A DNA stretch of 64,000 bases, from NCBI GenBank assembly GCA_959028445.1, contig CAUFRY010000001.1, positions 55,364 to 119,363 of the forward strand, read 5' to 3'. Below the pieces are notes generated by a model. The model was not told the DNA's origin and searched no databases. It worked only from the letters and a program-made list of their open reading frames with translations. Within the stretch, counting starts at the first letter, position 1. Every line of letters begins with the position of its first letter. The position numbers and the translations under genes are program-made. Of this stretch, positions 15,184 through 22,566 are shown piece by piece. The DNA is from an uncultured Collinsella sp. GTDB taxonomy: Bacteria; Actinomycetota; Coriobacteriia; Coriobacteriales; Coriobacteriaceae.

Positions 15184-16350
15184 TTACTCGGCGTCGGTCT
15201 CCTCGTCCTTCTTCTCGGAAGGAAGCGGGGTAACCTCGATCTCGACGCCCAGAGTCTCAGCAGCAGACTTCATGGACAGGGAGATGCGACGACGGTCGAG
15301 GTCGATCTCCATGACCTTGACCTGAACCTTGTCGCCCACGTGGGTGACCTGAGAAGGCTGGTCAACGTGCTTGTTGGCCATCTCGGAGATGTGCACCAGG
15401 CCCTCGATGCCCTCGCCCAGGTCGACGAAAGCGCCGAACGGAACAAGCTTGGTCACAGTGCCCTCGACGATAGCGCCGACGGGGTACTTCTTGACCAGCG
15501 CGCGCCACGGATCCTCGGTGGTCTGCTTGAGACCCAGGGAGATGCGCTCGCGGTTGAGATCGACGTCGAGAACCTCGACCTCGACCTCCTGGCCGACCTT
15601 GACAACCTCGGAAGGATGGTTGACGTGGTTCCAGGAGAGCTCGGAGATGTGGATGAGGCCGTCAATGCCGCCGAGGTCGACGAAGGCGCCGAAGTCGACG
15701 ATGGAGGAAACGGTGCCCTGGAGACGCATGCCAGACTTGAGCTTGGACAGGATCTCGGAGCGCTCGGCCTTACGGGACTCCTCGAGCACGACGCGACGGG
15801 AGAGGACGACGTTGTTGCGGTTGCGGTCCATCTCGATGACGCGGGCCTCGATGCGAGTGCCCATGTAGGAGGTGAGGTCCTTGACACGACGGAGGTCGAC
15901 GAGAGAAGCGGGCAGGAAGCCACGCAGGCCGATGTCGAGGATCAGGCCGCCCTTGACAACCTCGATAACCTCGCCCTCGACGTTCTCGCCGGAGTTGAAC
16001 TTCTCCTCGATGCGGTTCCAAGCACGCTCGTACTCGGCACGCTTCTTGGACAGGACCAGACGACCGTCCTTGTCCTCCTTCTGGAGAACCAGAGCCTCGA
16101 TGGGATCACCGAGTGCAACGATGTCTGCAGGGTTAGCGTCCTTGCGGATGGACAGCTCGCGGACCGGGATAACGCCCTCGGACTTGAATCCGATGTCAAC
16201 GAGCACCTCGTCATGCTCGATCTTAACGACAGTGCCGTTAACGAGATCGCCCTCATCAAAGTCGGTAATCGTACCGTCGATGAGGTTGTTCATCTCCTCC
16301 TCGTTGACATCGTCAAGAGAGAAAATGGACGAGTTCTGAATCTCACTCAA
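15184..16350 (-). CDS. rpsA: 30S ribosomal protein S1
   Basis: RNA-binding ribosomal protein that helps mRNA dock on the 30S subunit. The 388-residue protein has four S1 repeats at about 33-104, 121-186, 207-275 and 292-361. The last two contain the best RNA-binding signatures: VDFGAFVDLGGIDGLIHISELSW and VPFGAFVDLGEGIEGLVHISEM. Four repeats is normal for actinobacterial and other Gram-positive S1 (E. coli has six). The tail is acidic (SEKKDEETDAE). Codon usage is strongly biased, as expected of a highly expressed gene. The ATG lies seven bases after GAAAGGGG. Confidence 0.95.
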   Translation of the reverse strand: MSEIQNSSIFSLDDVNEEEMNNLIDGTITDFDEGDLVNGTVVKIEHDEVLVDIGFKSEGVIPVRELSIRKDANPADIVALGDPIEALVLQKEDKDGRLVLSKKRAEYERAWNRIEEKFNSGENVEGEVIEVVKGGLILDIGLRGFLPASLVDLRRVKDLTSYMGTRIEARVIEMDRNRNNVVLSRRVVLEESRKAERSEILSKLKSGMRLQGTVSSIVDFGAFVDLGGIDGLIHISELSWNHVNHPSEVVKVGQEVEVEVLDVDLNRERISLGLKQTTEDPWRALVKKYPVGAIVEGTVTKLVPFGAFVDLGEGIEGLVHISEMANKHVDQPSQVTHVGDKVQVKVMEIDLDRRRISLSMKSAAETLGVEIEVTPLPSEKKDEETDAE

Positions 16351-16665
16351 AGGTGGACCCCTTTCGAACTACGGGGCCCCGATTGCTAGGACCTACAGAA
16401 GGGTGCGACAAGCACACAACGTTTAGGAACACTCGGGAGCCGACAGATACTAATGTGACGCTTATGCAATCACGTTCGTATAGGTTACGGGGAAATGAGT
16501 TCGATTTCAAGCGTGAACTGCGATTTTTTACTCGTGTGGAGACTTTTTCGTAATCTTATGAACACACGTCTCCGCAACTTGACGATAACCAGCCAGGCAT
16601 TCGGCTTTGGGGTAAAGTATCCGGAGCCAACGACTCTAGATCAAATTTACGAGAAAGGTGCCCGC
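16351..16665. other. Divergent intergenic region rpsA / HAD gene
   Basis: These 315 bases must hold the promoters of both divergent genes, but I find no strong -10/-35 pair. The plus strand stays open upstream of the HAD gene back to 16495 without a ribosome site. AT content is higher near 16500-16560. No repeat or RNA signature is visible. Confidence 0.35.
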
Positions 16666-17424
16666 GTGCTCAAAGCAGTCGTTTTCGATATGGACGAGAC
16701 GCTTCTTAGCATCAACCTCAACGCGTTCATCCTTCGCTATTTTAAGGATGTCTCATCGATGCTCGCGGATATCGGGCACCGCAGCCGCGGTGGCACGATG
16801 GCGCGCCTCGGCACCATCCTGGTCGACCTCAACGCCAATCGCCGCAGCGGCACGGACAACCGCACCAATCTTGAGTTTTACCAAGAAGAGGTCGAGCGCC
16901 GATGCGGGATCTGCCTCTCCGATCCCCTCATCTACGAGGCGTTTACCTACTATGACCGCGAAGTTCTTCCGTACAAGAACGACGATGTCATTAACGCCCA
17001 CGCCATGCCGGGCGCACACGCCGCGCTCCAGGCCGTACAGGACGCAGGGCTGCGCTGCGCGCTCTTTACCAACCCCAGCTTTCCCCAGGGCGCCATCGAG
17101 TGCCGCATGGGTTGGGGCGACCTGGCCGACGCTCCCTTTGAGCTCGTCACGCACATGGGAAACACCACCCGCTGCAAGCCCGATGCCACCTACTATCTAG
17201 AGCAGCTTCAGGTGATGGGGCTCGAGCCGCACGAGGTCCTTATGGTTGGCAACGATCCCAAACGCGACTTTCCGTCCCCCGATTGCGGCATCCAAACCGC
17301 CTTTGTGGGCCAGGGCAAGCCCAGCCGAGCCACCTGGCGCGGAACCATGGAAGACTTCGCCCGCGACTTTAACGCCGTAGTAGAAGCCTTCTACGAACAC
17401 CAAGTAGCCGACGAACTGTCGTAG
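16666..17424 (+). CDS. HAD-superfamily hydrolase
   Basis: A 252-residue phosphatase-like protein. The nucleophile motif is VVFDMDETLLS (DMDET at 8-12), motif II is CALFTNPSF, and motif III/IV is the KPD of RCKPDATYY together with MVGNDPKRDF. A helical cap (about 20-110) lies between motifs I and II. The natural substrate is unknown. I chose the GTG at 16666, seven bases after GAAAGG, because it places motif I at the usual distance from the N-terminus; ATGs further upstream would add a non-conserved stretch. A structured RNA-like element begins 46 bases after the stop. Confidence 0.8.
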   Translation: MLKAVVFDMDETLLSINLNAFILRYFKDVSSMLADIGHRSRGGTMARLGTILVDLNANRRSGTDNRTNLEFYQEEVERRCGICLSDPLIYEAFTYYDREVLPYKNDDVINAHAMPGAHAALQAVQDAGLRCALFTNPSFPQGAIECRMGWGDLADAPFELVTHMGNTTRCKPDATYYLEQLQVMGLEPHEVLMVGNDPKRDFPSPDCGIQTAFVGQGKPSRATWRGTMEDFARDFNAVVEAFYEHQVADELS

Positions 17425-17470
17425 GACCCCTTGCTCCAAACCAAATATCGCCGCAGGTTGAGCACAAGTC

Positions 17471-17584
17471 AGCGAAAATGCCCCTAAGCGAGCAATGTGC
17501 CTTGAAAGAGGAGGGCATAGGCCTTCTGGCCATGCCCGACGATTGAAAGGCAGATTGCCGCTTAGGGGCGTTTGCAGCGTCAAC
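17471..17584. ncRNA. Structured RNA-like element, copy 2
   Basis: The second copy of the 14380 element. The closing stem is here GCCCCTAAGCG (17480-17490) with CGCTTAGGGGC (17559-17569). The internal GCAA-TGT-GCCTT / AAGGC-AGA-TTGC loop and both TTGAAAG segments are kept. The inner hairpin is GGGCAT-A-GGCC-TTCT-GGCC-ATGCCC. Both copies end in GCAGCGTCAAC. It lies between two convergent genes. Confidence 0.55.
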
Positions 17585-17613
17585 TGGTTACGCGGTTTGG
17601 TAAAACCGCGTAA

Positions 17614-18933
17614 CTAGCACACCTGGGTTTTACCGATCATGATGTTGAGGATCTCGATGTCGGTGTCCTTCATGCCCACGCGGCCTACGTAGCCCATACT
17701 GGCGATTGTTTGCTCAACGGTATCTTGGATCAGGCCCTCGCCGGCGCGGAAGCCGCGACCCTGCATGGCCATATCATGGCCCAGAATCGCCGCATCGACG
17801 GCAGCCGAGATCTTGGCGGCACAGCTCGCCTTGGCGCCGTCGCACACGATGCCGCCCACGTTACCGAGCGTGTTCGAGACGGTCGCGCCAATCTGTTCGC
17901 GCGTGCCACCGCACAGCCAGGTAATCGCAGCGCCGGCGCCGCACGCAGCGCAAATAGCACCGCAAAACGCCGAAAGCGCACCAATATAGCTCTTGATATG
18001 CACGGCGATAAGATCGGACAGCATCACGGCGCGCACCAGGCGCTCGTGGTCGCAACGCAGGTACTCGGCATACTCCATGACGGGCAATGCGCAGGTAATG
18101 CCCTGATTGCCCGAGCCGCACACAATGGCGACCGGCAGCGCGCAACCGTTCATGCGGGCGTCGGACCCGGCGGCCGCACGGGCACGGGCGCGGCAGGCGA
18201 CGTCATCGGCACGAGCACCCAGCAGCGTACGGCCCACCTCGGCGCCCCAAGCGTGCGCGAGACCCTCGGCACTGATCGCGCCATTCAGCTCAATCTGACG
18301 CTCAACGGCAGCGCGGGCGTCCTCAATGTCACCGTCCTCGATAAAGTCGATGATGGTCTCGATCGACATGGGCGTGTCGGCGTTATCTGCCGCACGCTCG
18401 GCCACCACGCGCTCGGCGCAGGCGGCGCACTCCCCCGCCGACTTACCGCATACCGGAATACCGTCGAGCGTATGGCACGTGACATTAGTGTGGTGATCGG
18501 TAATCTCGACGACCGCGGTATGGCCCCCGGCCGTCGCAGTCACCTTGATGTAGAGGTTGGGCACACCCTCGACAAGCGACACATCGCAGTAGTCCGCATC
18601 GGCAAGCAGCTCGGCCACGCGGGCGCGGTCCGCGTCATCGACGCTCTCGAGCACCTCGAGCGCGCTCTTGGCGTCGCCGCCCACGGCACCCAGCACGGCC
18701 GCGGCCTCAATACCGTGCATACCGCCCGAGTTGGGCACGGTCACGCTCTTGACGTTCTTGATGATGTTGCCCGAGCAGGCAACATCCATATGATCGGGTT
18801 CGCAACCGAGCGTCTGGCTCGCCAGCGCCGCTGCATAAGCAACGGCAATGGGCTCGGTGCAGCCGAGTGCACAAACAAGTTCGCGGTTCAAAACATCGCA
18901 AAACGCGGCATCACGAAGGGAATCGGCAGGCAT
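17614..18933 (-). CDS. UPF0597 / L-cysteine desulfidase (CyuA-like) family protein
   Basis: A 439-residue cytoplasmic protein. It carries the family's N-terminal ALGCTEPIAVAYAAA, the SGNIIKNVKSVTVPN stretch, AGSDARMNGCALPVAIVCGSGNQG in the middle, and GGTREQIGATVSNTLGNVGGIVCDGAK near the C-terminus. These resemble the alpha chain of iron-sulfur L-serine dehydratases, and conserved cysteines (Cys25, and those in MNGC and VCDGAK) probably hold a [4Fe-4S] cluster. Known members break cysteine down to pyruvate, sulfide and ammonia under anaerobic conditions. The ATG has AGGAG seven bases upstream. A promoter and a pair of direct repeats lie upstream. Confidence 0.82.
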   Translation of the reverse strand: MPADSLRDAAFCDVLNRELVCALGCTEPIAVAYAAALASQTLGCEPDHMDVACSGNIIKNVKSVTVPNSGGMHGIEAAAVLGAVGGDAKSALEVLESVDDADRARVAELLADADYCDVSLVEGVPNLYIKVTATAGGHTAVVEITDHHTNVTCHTLDGIPVCGKSAGECAACAERVVAERAADNADTPMSIETIIDFIEDGDIEDARAAVERQIELNGAISAEGLAHAWGAEVGRTLLGARADDVACRARARAAAGSDARMNGCALPVAIVCGSGNQGITCALPVMEYAEYLRCDHERLVRAVMLSDLIAVHIKSYIGALSAFCGAICAACGAGAAITWLCGGTREQIGATVSNTLGNVGGIVCDGAKASCAAKISAAVDAAILGHDMAMQGRGFRAGEGLIQDTVEQTIASMGYVGRVGMKDTDIEILNIMIGKTQVC

Positions 18934-18970
18934 AGGTATCTCCTACTTGTATAACGGGCTGGGCTCTCAA

Positions 18971-18999
18971 TAATAATTAGCTCTTTTATTTGATAACAA
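18971..18999 (-). promoter_or_regulatory. Promoter of the UPF0597 gene
   Basis: On the minus strand TTGTTA (18994-18999), a 17-base spacer and TTATTA (18971-18976) form a good sigma-70-type promoter 38 bases before the start codon. Confidence 0.55.
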
Positions 19000-19030
19000 T
19001 GCATCAAAAACCGCAACCCAGGTTCCGGTA

Positions 19031-19062
19031 GACGGCATTCAGGCGCAAACTGACGGCATTCA
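19031..19062. promoter_or_regulatory. Direct repeat GACGGCATTCA, 21-base period
   Basis: GACGGCATTCA occurs at 19031-19041 and 19052-19062, exactly two helical turns apart. It lies about 30-60 bases upstream of the UPF0597 -35 box, a classical place for an activator site, for example a cysteine-responsive regulator. Confidence 0.5.
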
Positions 19063-19098
19063 TTCATGAGAAACCGGTCTTGTTGCATGCTAAAGCGT

Positions 19099-19127
19099 TT
19101 GACCAAAAAACGCCCAAGCGTTTACAC
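19099..19127 (+). promoter_or_regulatory. Candidate rpiB promoter
   Basis: TTGACC (19099-19104), 17 bases, then TTACAC (19122-19127). The segment also has two AAGCGTTT copies 23 bases apart, which may be a regulatory repeat. The -10 is weak. Confidence 0.35.
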
Positions 19128-19204
19128 AAAAGTCGCGCTATCATGCAGTCGAACGCGGTAAAACCTTTAGCAATCTCGCCGCACAGACCAGAGAGGAACT
19201 ATCC

Positions 19205-19672
19205 ATGAAGATCGGTATCGGTAACGACCACGCCGCCGTCGAGCTCAAGAACATCATCTCCGAGCACCTGAAGGAGCGCGGCTGCGAGGTCGTGAACTTT
19301 GGCACCGACACCTCCGAGAGCTTTGACTACCCCATCGCCGGCTACAAGGTGGGTAAGGCCGTTGCCAACGGCGACGTCGATCTAGGCATCCTGATCTGTG
19401 GCACCGGCGTCGGTATCAGCCTGGCTGCCAACAAGGTCGAGGGCGTACGCGCCGTCGTGTGCTCCGAGCCCTTCAGCGCCAAGCTCTCCCGCATGCACAA
19501 CAATACCAACGTGCTCGCTTTTGGCGCCCGCGTCGTGGGCTCCGAGCTCGCCAAGATGATCGTCGACGAGTGGCTCGACGCCGAGTTTGAGGGCGGTCGT
19601 CACGAGCGTCGCGTTAACCTCCTCAACGAGATCGATCACACGCGCGCCCTTAAGATCGTCGACGAAGCCTAA
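19205..19672 (+). CDS. rpiB: Ribose 5-phosphate isomerase B
   Basis: Interconverts ribose 5-phosphate and ribulose 5-phosphate in the pentose phosphate pathway. The 155-residue protein has the N-terminal GNDHAAVELK, the catalytic cysteine in ILICGTGVGISLAANKV (Cys66), the MHNNTNVLAFGARVVG segment and the C-terminal GGRHERRV. All are standard for RpiB/LacAB. The ATG follows AGAGGAACTATCC. It is transcribed alone, with a strong terminator 24 bases after the stop. A sugar-specific LacA/B role is unlikely given the lack of a lac operon. Confidence 0.93.
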   Translation: MKIGIGNDHAAVELKNIISEHLKERGCEVVNFGTDTSESFDYPIAGYKVGKAVANGDVDLGILICGTGVGISLAANKVEGVRAVVCSEPFSAKLSRMHNNTNVLAFGARVVGSELAKMIVDEWLDAEFEGGRHERRVNLLNEIDHTRALKIVDEA

Positions 19673-19696
19673 ACTATTCAGTGCCACAAGCTAACA

Positions 19697-19745
19697 GCAG
19701 GGGCCCGCTCGGAACACATGTCCGAGCGGGCCCCTGCATAGATTT
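19697..19745 (+). terminator. Terminator of rpiB
   Basis: A perfect 17-bp stem starting GCAGGGGCCCGCTCGGA with a 7-base loop, followed by ATAGATTTT. Confidence 0.85.
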
Positions 19746-19751
19746 TGGAAT

Positions 19752-19785
19752 AAAAGGGCGCCGCGGATGGAGTTCCGCGGCGCCC
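19752..19785 (-). terminator. Terminator of ndk
   Basis: GGGCGCCGCGGA and TCCGCGGCGCCC form a perfect 12-bp stem with a 6-base loop; on the minus strand TTTTA follows. Confidence 0.85.
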
Positions 19786-19823
19786 AAGCCACACGCTAAC
19801 AGCTTTAAGGAGTCAAAGCTGGT

Positions 19824-20228
19824 TTAGCCAAAGAAGCGCTTGATCTCAATCTCGGCGTTCTCCAGGCAGTCGGAGCCGTGGATCACGTTGGCGTTGACAT
19901 CGACGGCAAAGTCGCCGCGGATGGTACCAGGAGCAGCCTCAAGCGGGTTGGTAGCGCCCATGAGGGTGCGCATCTTAGCAACAGCGGAGAGACCGGAAAC
20001 GACCATCTTGACGACCGGACCGCTCGTCATAAAGTCGCAGAGACCGCCAAAGAAGGGCTTGTCGGCCAGATGGGCGTAGTGCTCCTCGACGGTAGCGCGC
20101 TCGAGCGTGGTCATCTCCATGCGCTCGATGACAAGGCCGCTGCGCTCAATGCGAGCAACGATCTCGCCGATCTTGCGGTCGCGCACGGCGTCGGGCTTAA
20201 TCATGATGAAGGTCTTCTCGATAGCCAT
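19824..20228 (-). CDS. ndk: Nucleoside-diphosphate kinase
   Basis: Balances nucleoside triphosphate pools by ping-pong phosphotransfer through a phosphohistidine. The 134-residue protein starts EKTFIMIKPDAVRDRKIGEI and has the catalytic histidine in NVIHGSD (His117), with the RTLMGATNP segment before it. Length is exactly that of bacterial Ndk. The ATG has AAAGG eight bases upstream. It is monocistronic with its own terminator and a TTTAAC/TACGAT promoter. Confidence 0.96.
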   Translation of the reverse strand: MAIEKTFIMIKPDAVRDRKIGEIVARIERSGLVIERMEMTTLERATVEEHYAHLADKPFFGGLCDFMTSGPVVKMVVSGLSAVAKMRTLMGATNPLEAAPGTIRGDFAVDVNANVIHGSDCLENAEIEIKRFFG

Positions 20229-20292
20229 AAAAGTAGCCTTTCAAGTAGGTTCGCGCGTGCCCAAGTCCCATTCCGGCACCCGCCTGGACTGC

Positions 20293-20321
20293 ATCGTAAC
20301 AGAGTTTTAGCTGCAGTTAAA
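20293..20321 (-). promoter_or_regulatory. Candidate ndk promoter
   Basis: On the minus strand TTTAAC (20316-20321), a 17-base spacer and TACGAT (20293-20298), about 65 bases before the ndk start. Confidence 0.5.
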
Positions 20322-20406
20322 CAAAAAGCTGTTTATTGAAACGTTGCAATTTATTAAAGCGCTCCATATGTGTCACTTCTGTTTCGAAGCCCGCTTAGAG
20401 TACCAT

Positions 20407-20447
20407 CCGACCGCCCATCAACCGCGCCGAACAGAGCAGGCGGTCGG
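20407..20447. repeat. Isolated hairpin with 23-base loop
   Basis: CCGACCGCC (20407-20415) pairs with GGCGGTCGG (20439-20447) around a 23-base loop. It lies in the 385-base gap between argH and ndk. The loop length resembles the other palindromes in this window, but the sequence is unrelated. Confidence 0.5.
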
Positions 20448-20526
20448 TTGCCGCCCGCGAACGTATCCCCTTCACAACCTGCCCAAAGGTCCTACAGAAG
20501 TTCTCGACAAGCCCCTCCCCCATAGC

Positions 20527-20563
20527 AACAAAATACGGGCTCCCACATCAGCAGGCGCCCGTA
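20527..20563 (-). terminator. Candidate terminator of argH
   Basis: TACGGGC and GCCCGTA pair around a 16-base loop; on the minus strand TTTTGTT follows. It lies about 50 bases past the argH stop. Confidence 0.55.
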
Positions 20564-20613
20564 AAGCGAAAACGATTTATCAATACATGGCCAAAACGGC
20601 TTCAGCCAAACCT

Positions 20614-22044
20614 CTACTTTGCCCCGTGACCCATCTCGACGACCTTGGTCAGCGATCCAAACACGCCCTCGTCAGCCACGAGCTGTGCCTCGGCACGCTG
20701 CAACTGCACGGCAACGGCGGCAGGAGCGGTGCCGCCCTCGGTCGTGCGCGCGGCGACAATCGACGGGATATCGAGCGCCTCGGTAATGTCGCGCTCAAAG
20801 AGCGGGCTTGCCTCCTGGAACACCTCAAACGGCAGGTCCTCAAGATTGCAGCCGCGCTTCTCGCACATCAGGACCAGATGGCCCACCACGGCATGTGCCT
20901 CGCGGAACGGCAGGCCACGCTTGGCCAGGTAATCGGCAACATCGGTGGCGGCAAGGTGCCCCACGCCGCACTCGCGCGCCATGGCATCCTCGTTGACGGT
21001 CCAAGTCGAAATCATTCCGGCCATAACGGACAGGCACTGCATGAGCGTATGGGCGGTATCGAGCGCGCCCTCCTTGTCCTCCTGCAAGTCCTTGTTATAA
21101 GCAAGCGGCAGGCCCTTCATGGTTACCAGCAGCTGCACCAGGTTGCCGTACACGCGACCGCTCTTGCCGCGGATAAGCTCGGCAAAGTCGGGGTTCTTCT
21201 TCTGCGGCATGATGGACGAGCCAGTGGAGTACGAGTCGGAAAGCGTGATAAAGCCAAATTCGGAGCTCGACCACAGTACGATCTCCTCGGAAAGACGCGA
21301 CAGGTGCATCGCCATGACGGATCCGGCGTAATGCAGATCGAGCAGAAAATCACGGTCGGAAACGGCATCGAGCGAGTTGGGGATCACGCCCGCAAAGCCA
21401 AGTTCGGCAGCCGTCATCTGGCGATCGAGCGGATAGCTCGTACCGGCAAGCGCAGCGGCACCCAGCGGGCAGTTGTCGGCAGCATCAAAGGCGGCCTTCA
21501 AACGCGTAAAGTCGCGCGCGAACATCCAGGAATACGCCAGCAGGTGATGCGACAGCAGCACGGGCTGAGCATGTTGCATGTGCGTGTAGCCCGGCAGAAT
21601 CACCTTGTCGTACTTCTTGGCCGCATCCACCAGCACATGGCGCAGCTCAAGATTGGCCTCCATGAGCTCCTTGGCCAGCGCCTTGACGCCCAGGCGCGTA
21701 TCGGTCGCCACCTGGTCGTTGCGCGAACGCCCAGTATGCAAGCGCTTGCCAGCCTCGCCGATGCGACGCGTCAGCTCGCTCTCGATGGACATATGAATGT
21801 CCTCATCGTTGATGTCGAAGGTAAAGTTGCCGGCATCGATATCCTGTTCGATTCCGGTCAGGCCCTTGGCAATCGCCTGCTCGTCCTCGGCACTGATGAT
21901 GCCCTGGGCGGCCAACATCTTGGCATGCGCCTTAGAGCCGGCGATATCCTGCTTATAGAGATGTTTGTCGACCGGCAGCGACGCGCCAAACTCCTGCGTG
22001 ACCTCGGCCACGCCCGCCTCAAAACGACCGCCCCAAAGAGCCAT
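20614..22044 (-). CDS. argH: Argininosuccinate lyase
   Basis: Last enzyme of arginine synthesis; splits argininosuccinate into arginine and fumarate. The 476-residue protein starts MALWGGRFEAGV and has SIESELTRRIGEAGKRLHTGRSRNDQV (HTGRSRND at 103-110), the catalytic-region THMQHAQP (154-161) and the fumarase-superfamily signature GSSIMPQKKNPD (275-286). The ATG at 22044 is about eight bases after AAAGGAG; the longer frame upstream adds non-conserved sequence. It follows argG and a small 56-codon gene on the same strand. Confidence 0.96.
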   Translation of the reverse strand: MALWGGRFEAGVAEVTQEFGASLPVDKHLYKQDIAGSKAHAKMLAAQGIISAEDEQAIAKGLTGIEQDIDAGNFTFDINDEDIHMSIESELTRRIGEAGKRLHTGRSRNDQVATDTRLGVKALAKELMEANLELRHVLVDAAKKYDKVILPGYTHMQHAQPVLLSHHLLAYSWMFARDFTRLKAAFDAADNCPLGAAALAGTSYPLDRQMTAAELGFAGVIPNSLDAVSDRDFLLDLHYAGSVMAMHLSRLSEEIVLWSSSEFGFITLSDSYSTGSSIMPQKKNPDFAELIRGKSGRVYGNLVQLLVTMKGLPLAYNKDLQEDKEGALDTAHTLMQCLSVMAGMISTWTVNEDAMARECGVGHLAATDVADYLAKRGLPFREAHAVVGHLVLMCEKRGCNLEDLPFEVFQEASPLFERDITEALDIPSIVAARTTEGGTAPAAVAVQLQRAEAQLVADEGVFGSLTKVVEMGHGAK

Positions 22045-22162
22045 GGAACCGTCTCCTTTCTCCAAATACCAAAACAAGCGTCCAAAGCAATGTGCCCTGT
22101 CGCTAAAGCGATTTATCAACCGCTAGTTTTACACACTCCCTGCCGCGCGCGGGGCCATGTGG

Positions 22163-22333
22163 CTAATTTGCAAAGAAGTGACGCACCATGCACTTGGCGC
22201 CCAACGTCTCCCTCCGGATGTTGCCCTGCGAACCATCGATCCAGGCCTTCAGGCTCATAGGAACGTCCTCGACCCTTACAGCATCGAACTCGGGCGCGAG
22301 GGCAAGCAAAGCATGCGCGATAGCATTGAACAT
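22163..22333 (-). CDS. 56-residue hypothetical protein between argG and argH
   Basis: A small gene starting MFNAIAHALLALAPEFDAVR and containing VPMSLKAWIDGSQGNIRR, ending HFFAN. The ATG has GAGGAG eight bases upstream. It lies on the same strand between argG and argH, 118 bases before argH. It looks like a compact soluble alpha/beta peptide with balanced charge and no membrane segment. I do not recognise the family. The ribosome site, the codon choice (many GCC, GAG, CTG) and the placement argue that it is real. Confidence 0.55.
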   Translation of the reverse strand: MFNAIAHALLALAPEFDAVRVEDVPMSLKAWIDGSQGNIRRETLGAKCMVRHFFAN

Positions 22334-22383
22334 AATGGATACTCCTCATATATATAGGCACAGAGCCGCCAAATTGATAGAAG

Positions 22384-22413
22384 GAGCCCCGCCGGACAAC
22401 CCCGGCGGGGCTC
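22384..22413 (-). terminator. GC-rich hairpin between argG and the small gene
   Basis: GAGCCCCGCCGG and CCGGCGGGGCTC form a perfect 12-bp stem with a 6-base loop. On the minus strand CTTCTATCAATTT follows, so it may be a partial terminator after argG. A second small hairpin, GCCGC-AGAC-GCGGC, lies just upstream. Confidence 0.5.
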
Positions 22414-22566
22414 GGACTCAGCCGCAGACGCGGCATCATATATGCGGGCGGAACGTAGGGGCCACCGATGTTAAGAAGTGTCAGCAAGCATAACGAAAGG
22501 TAGGGACCCCGTGCGCCCGTTATGTATCACGCGGATGGGCCGCGCGGATACCAAGGGAAGGAGGCG

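Noticed and set aside
15019..16389. Long open frame on the plus strand opposite rpsA
   Set aside because: It is antisense to a highly conserved ribosomal protein gene; the translation is repetitive Leu/Asp/Val typical of the mirror frame of biased codons, with no ribosome site.
22334..22566. T-box between argG and the small gene
   Set aside because: A GGTGGCCCC sequence is present but the surrounding T-box motif and stem I features are absent.
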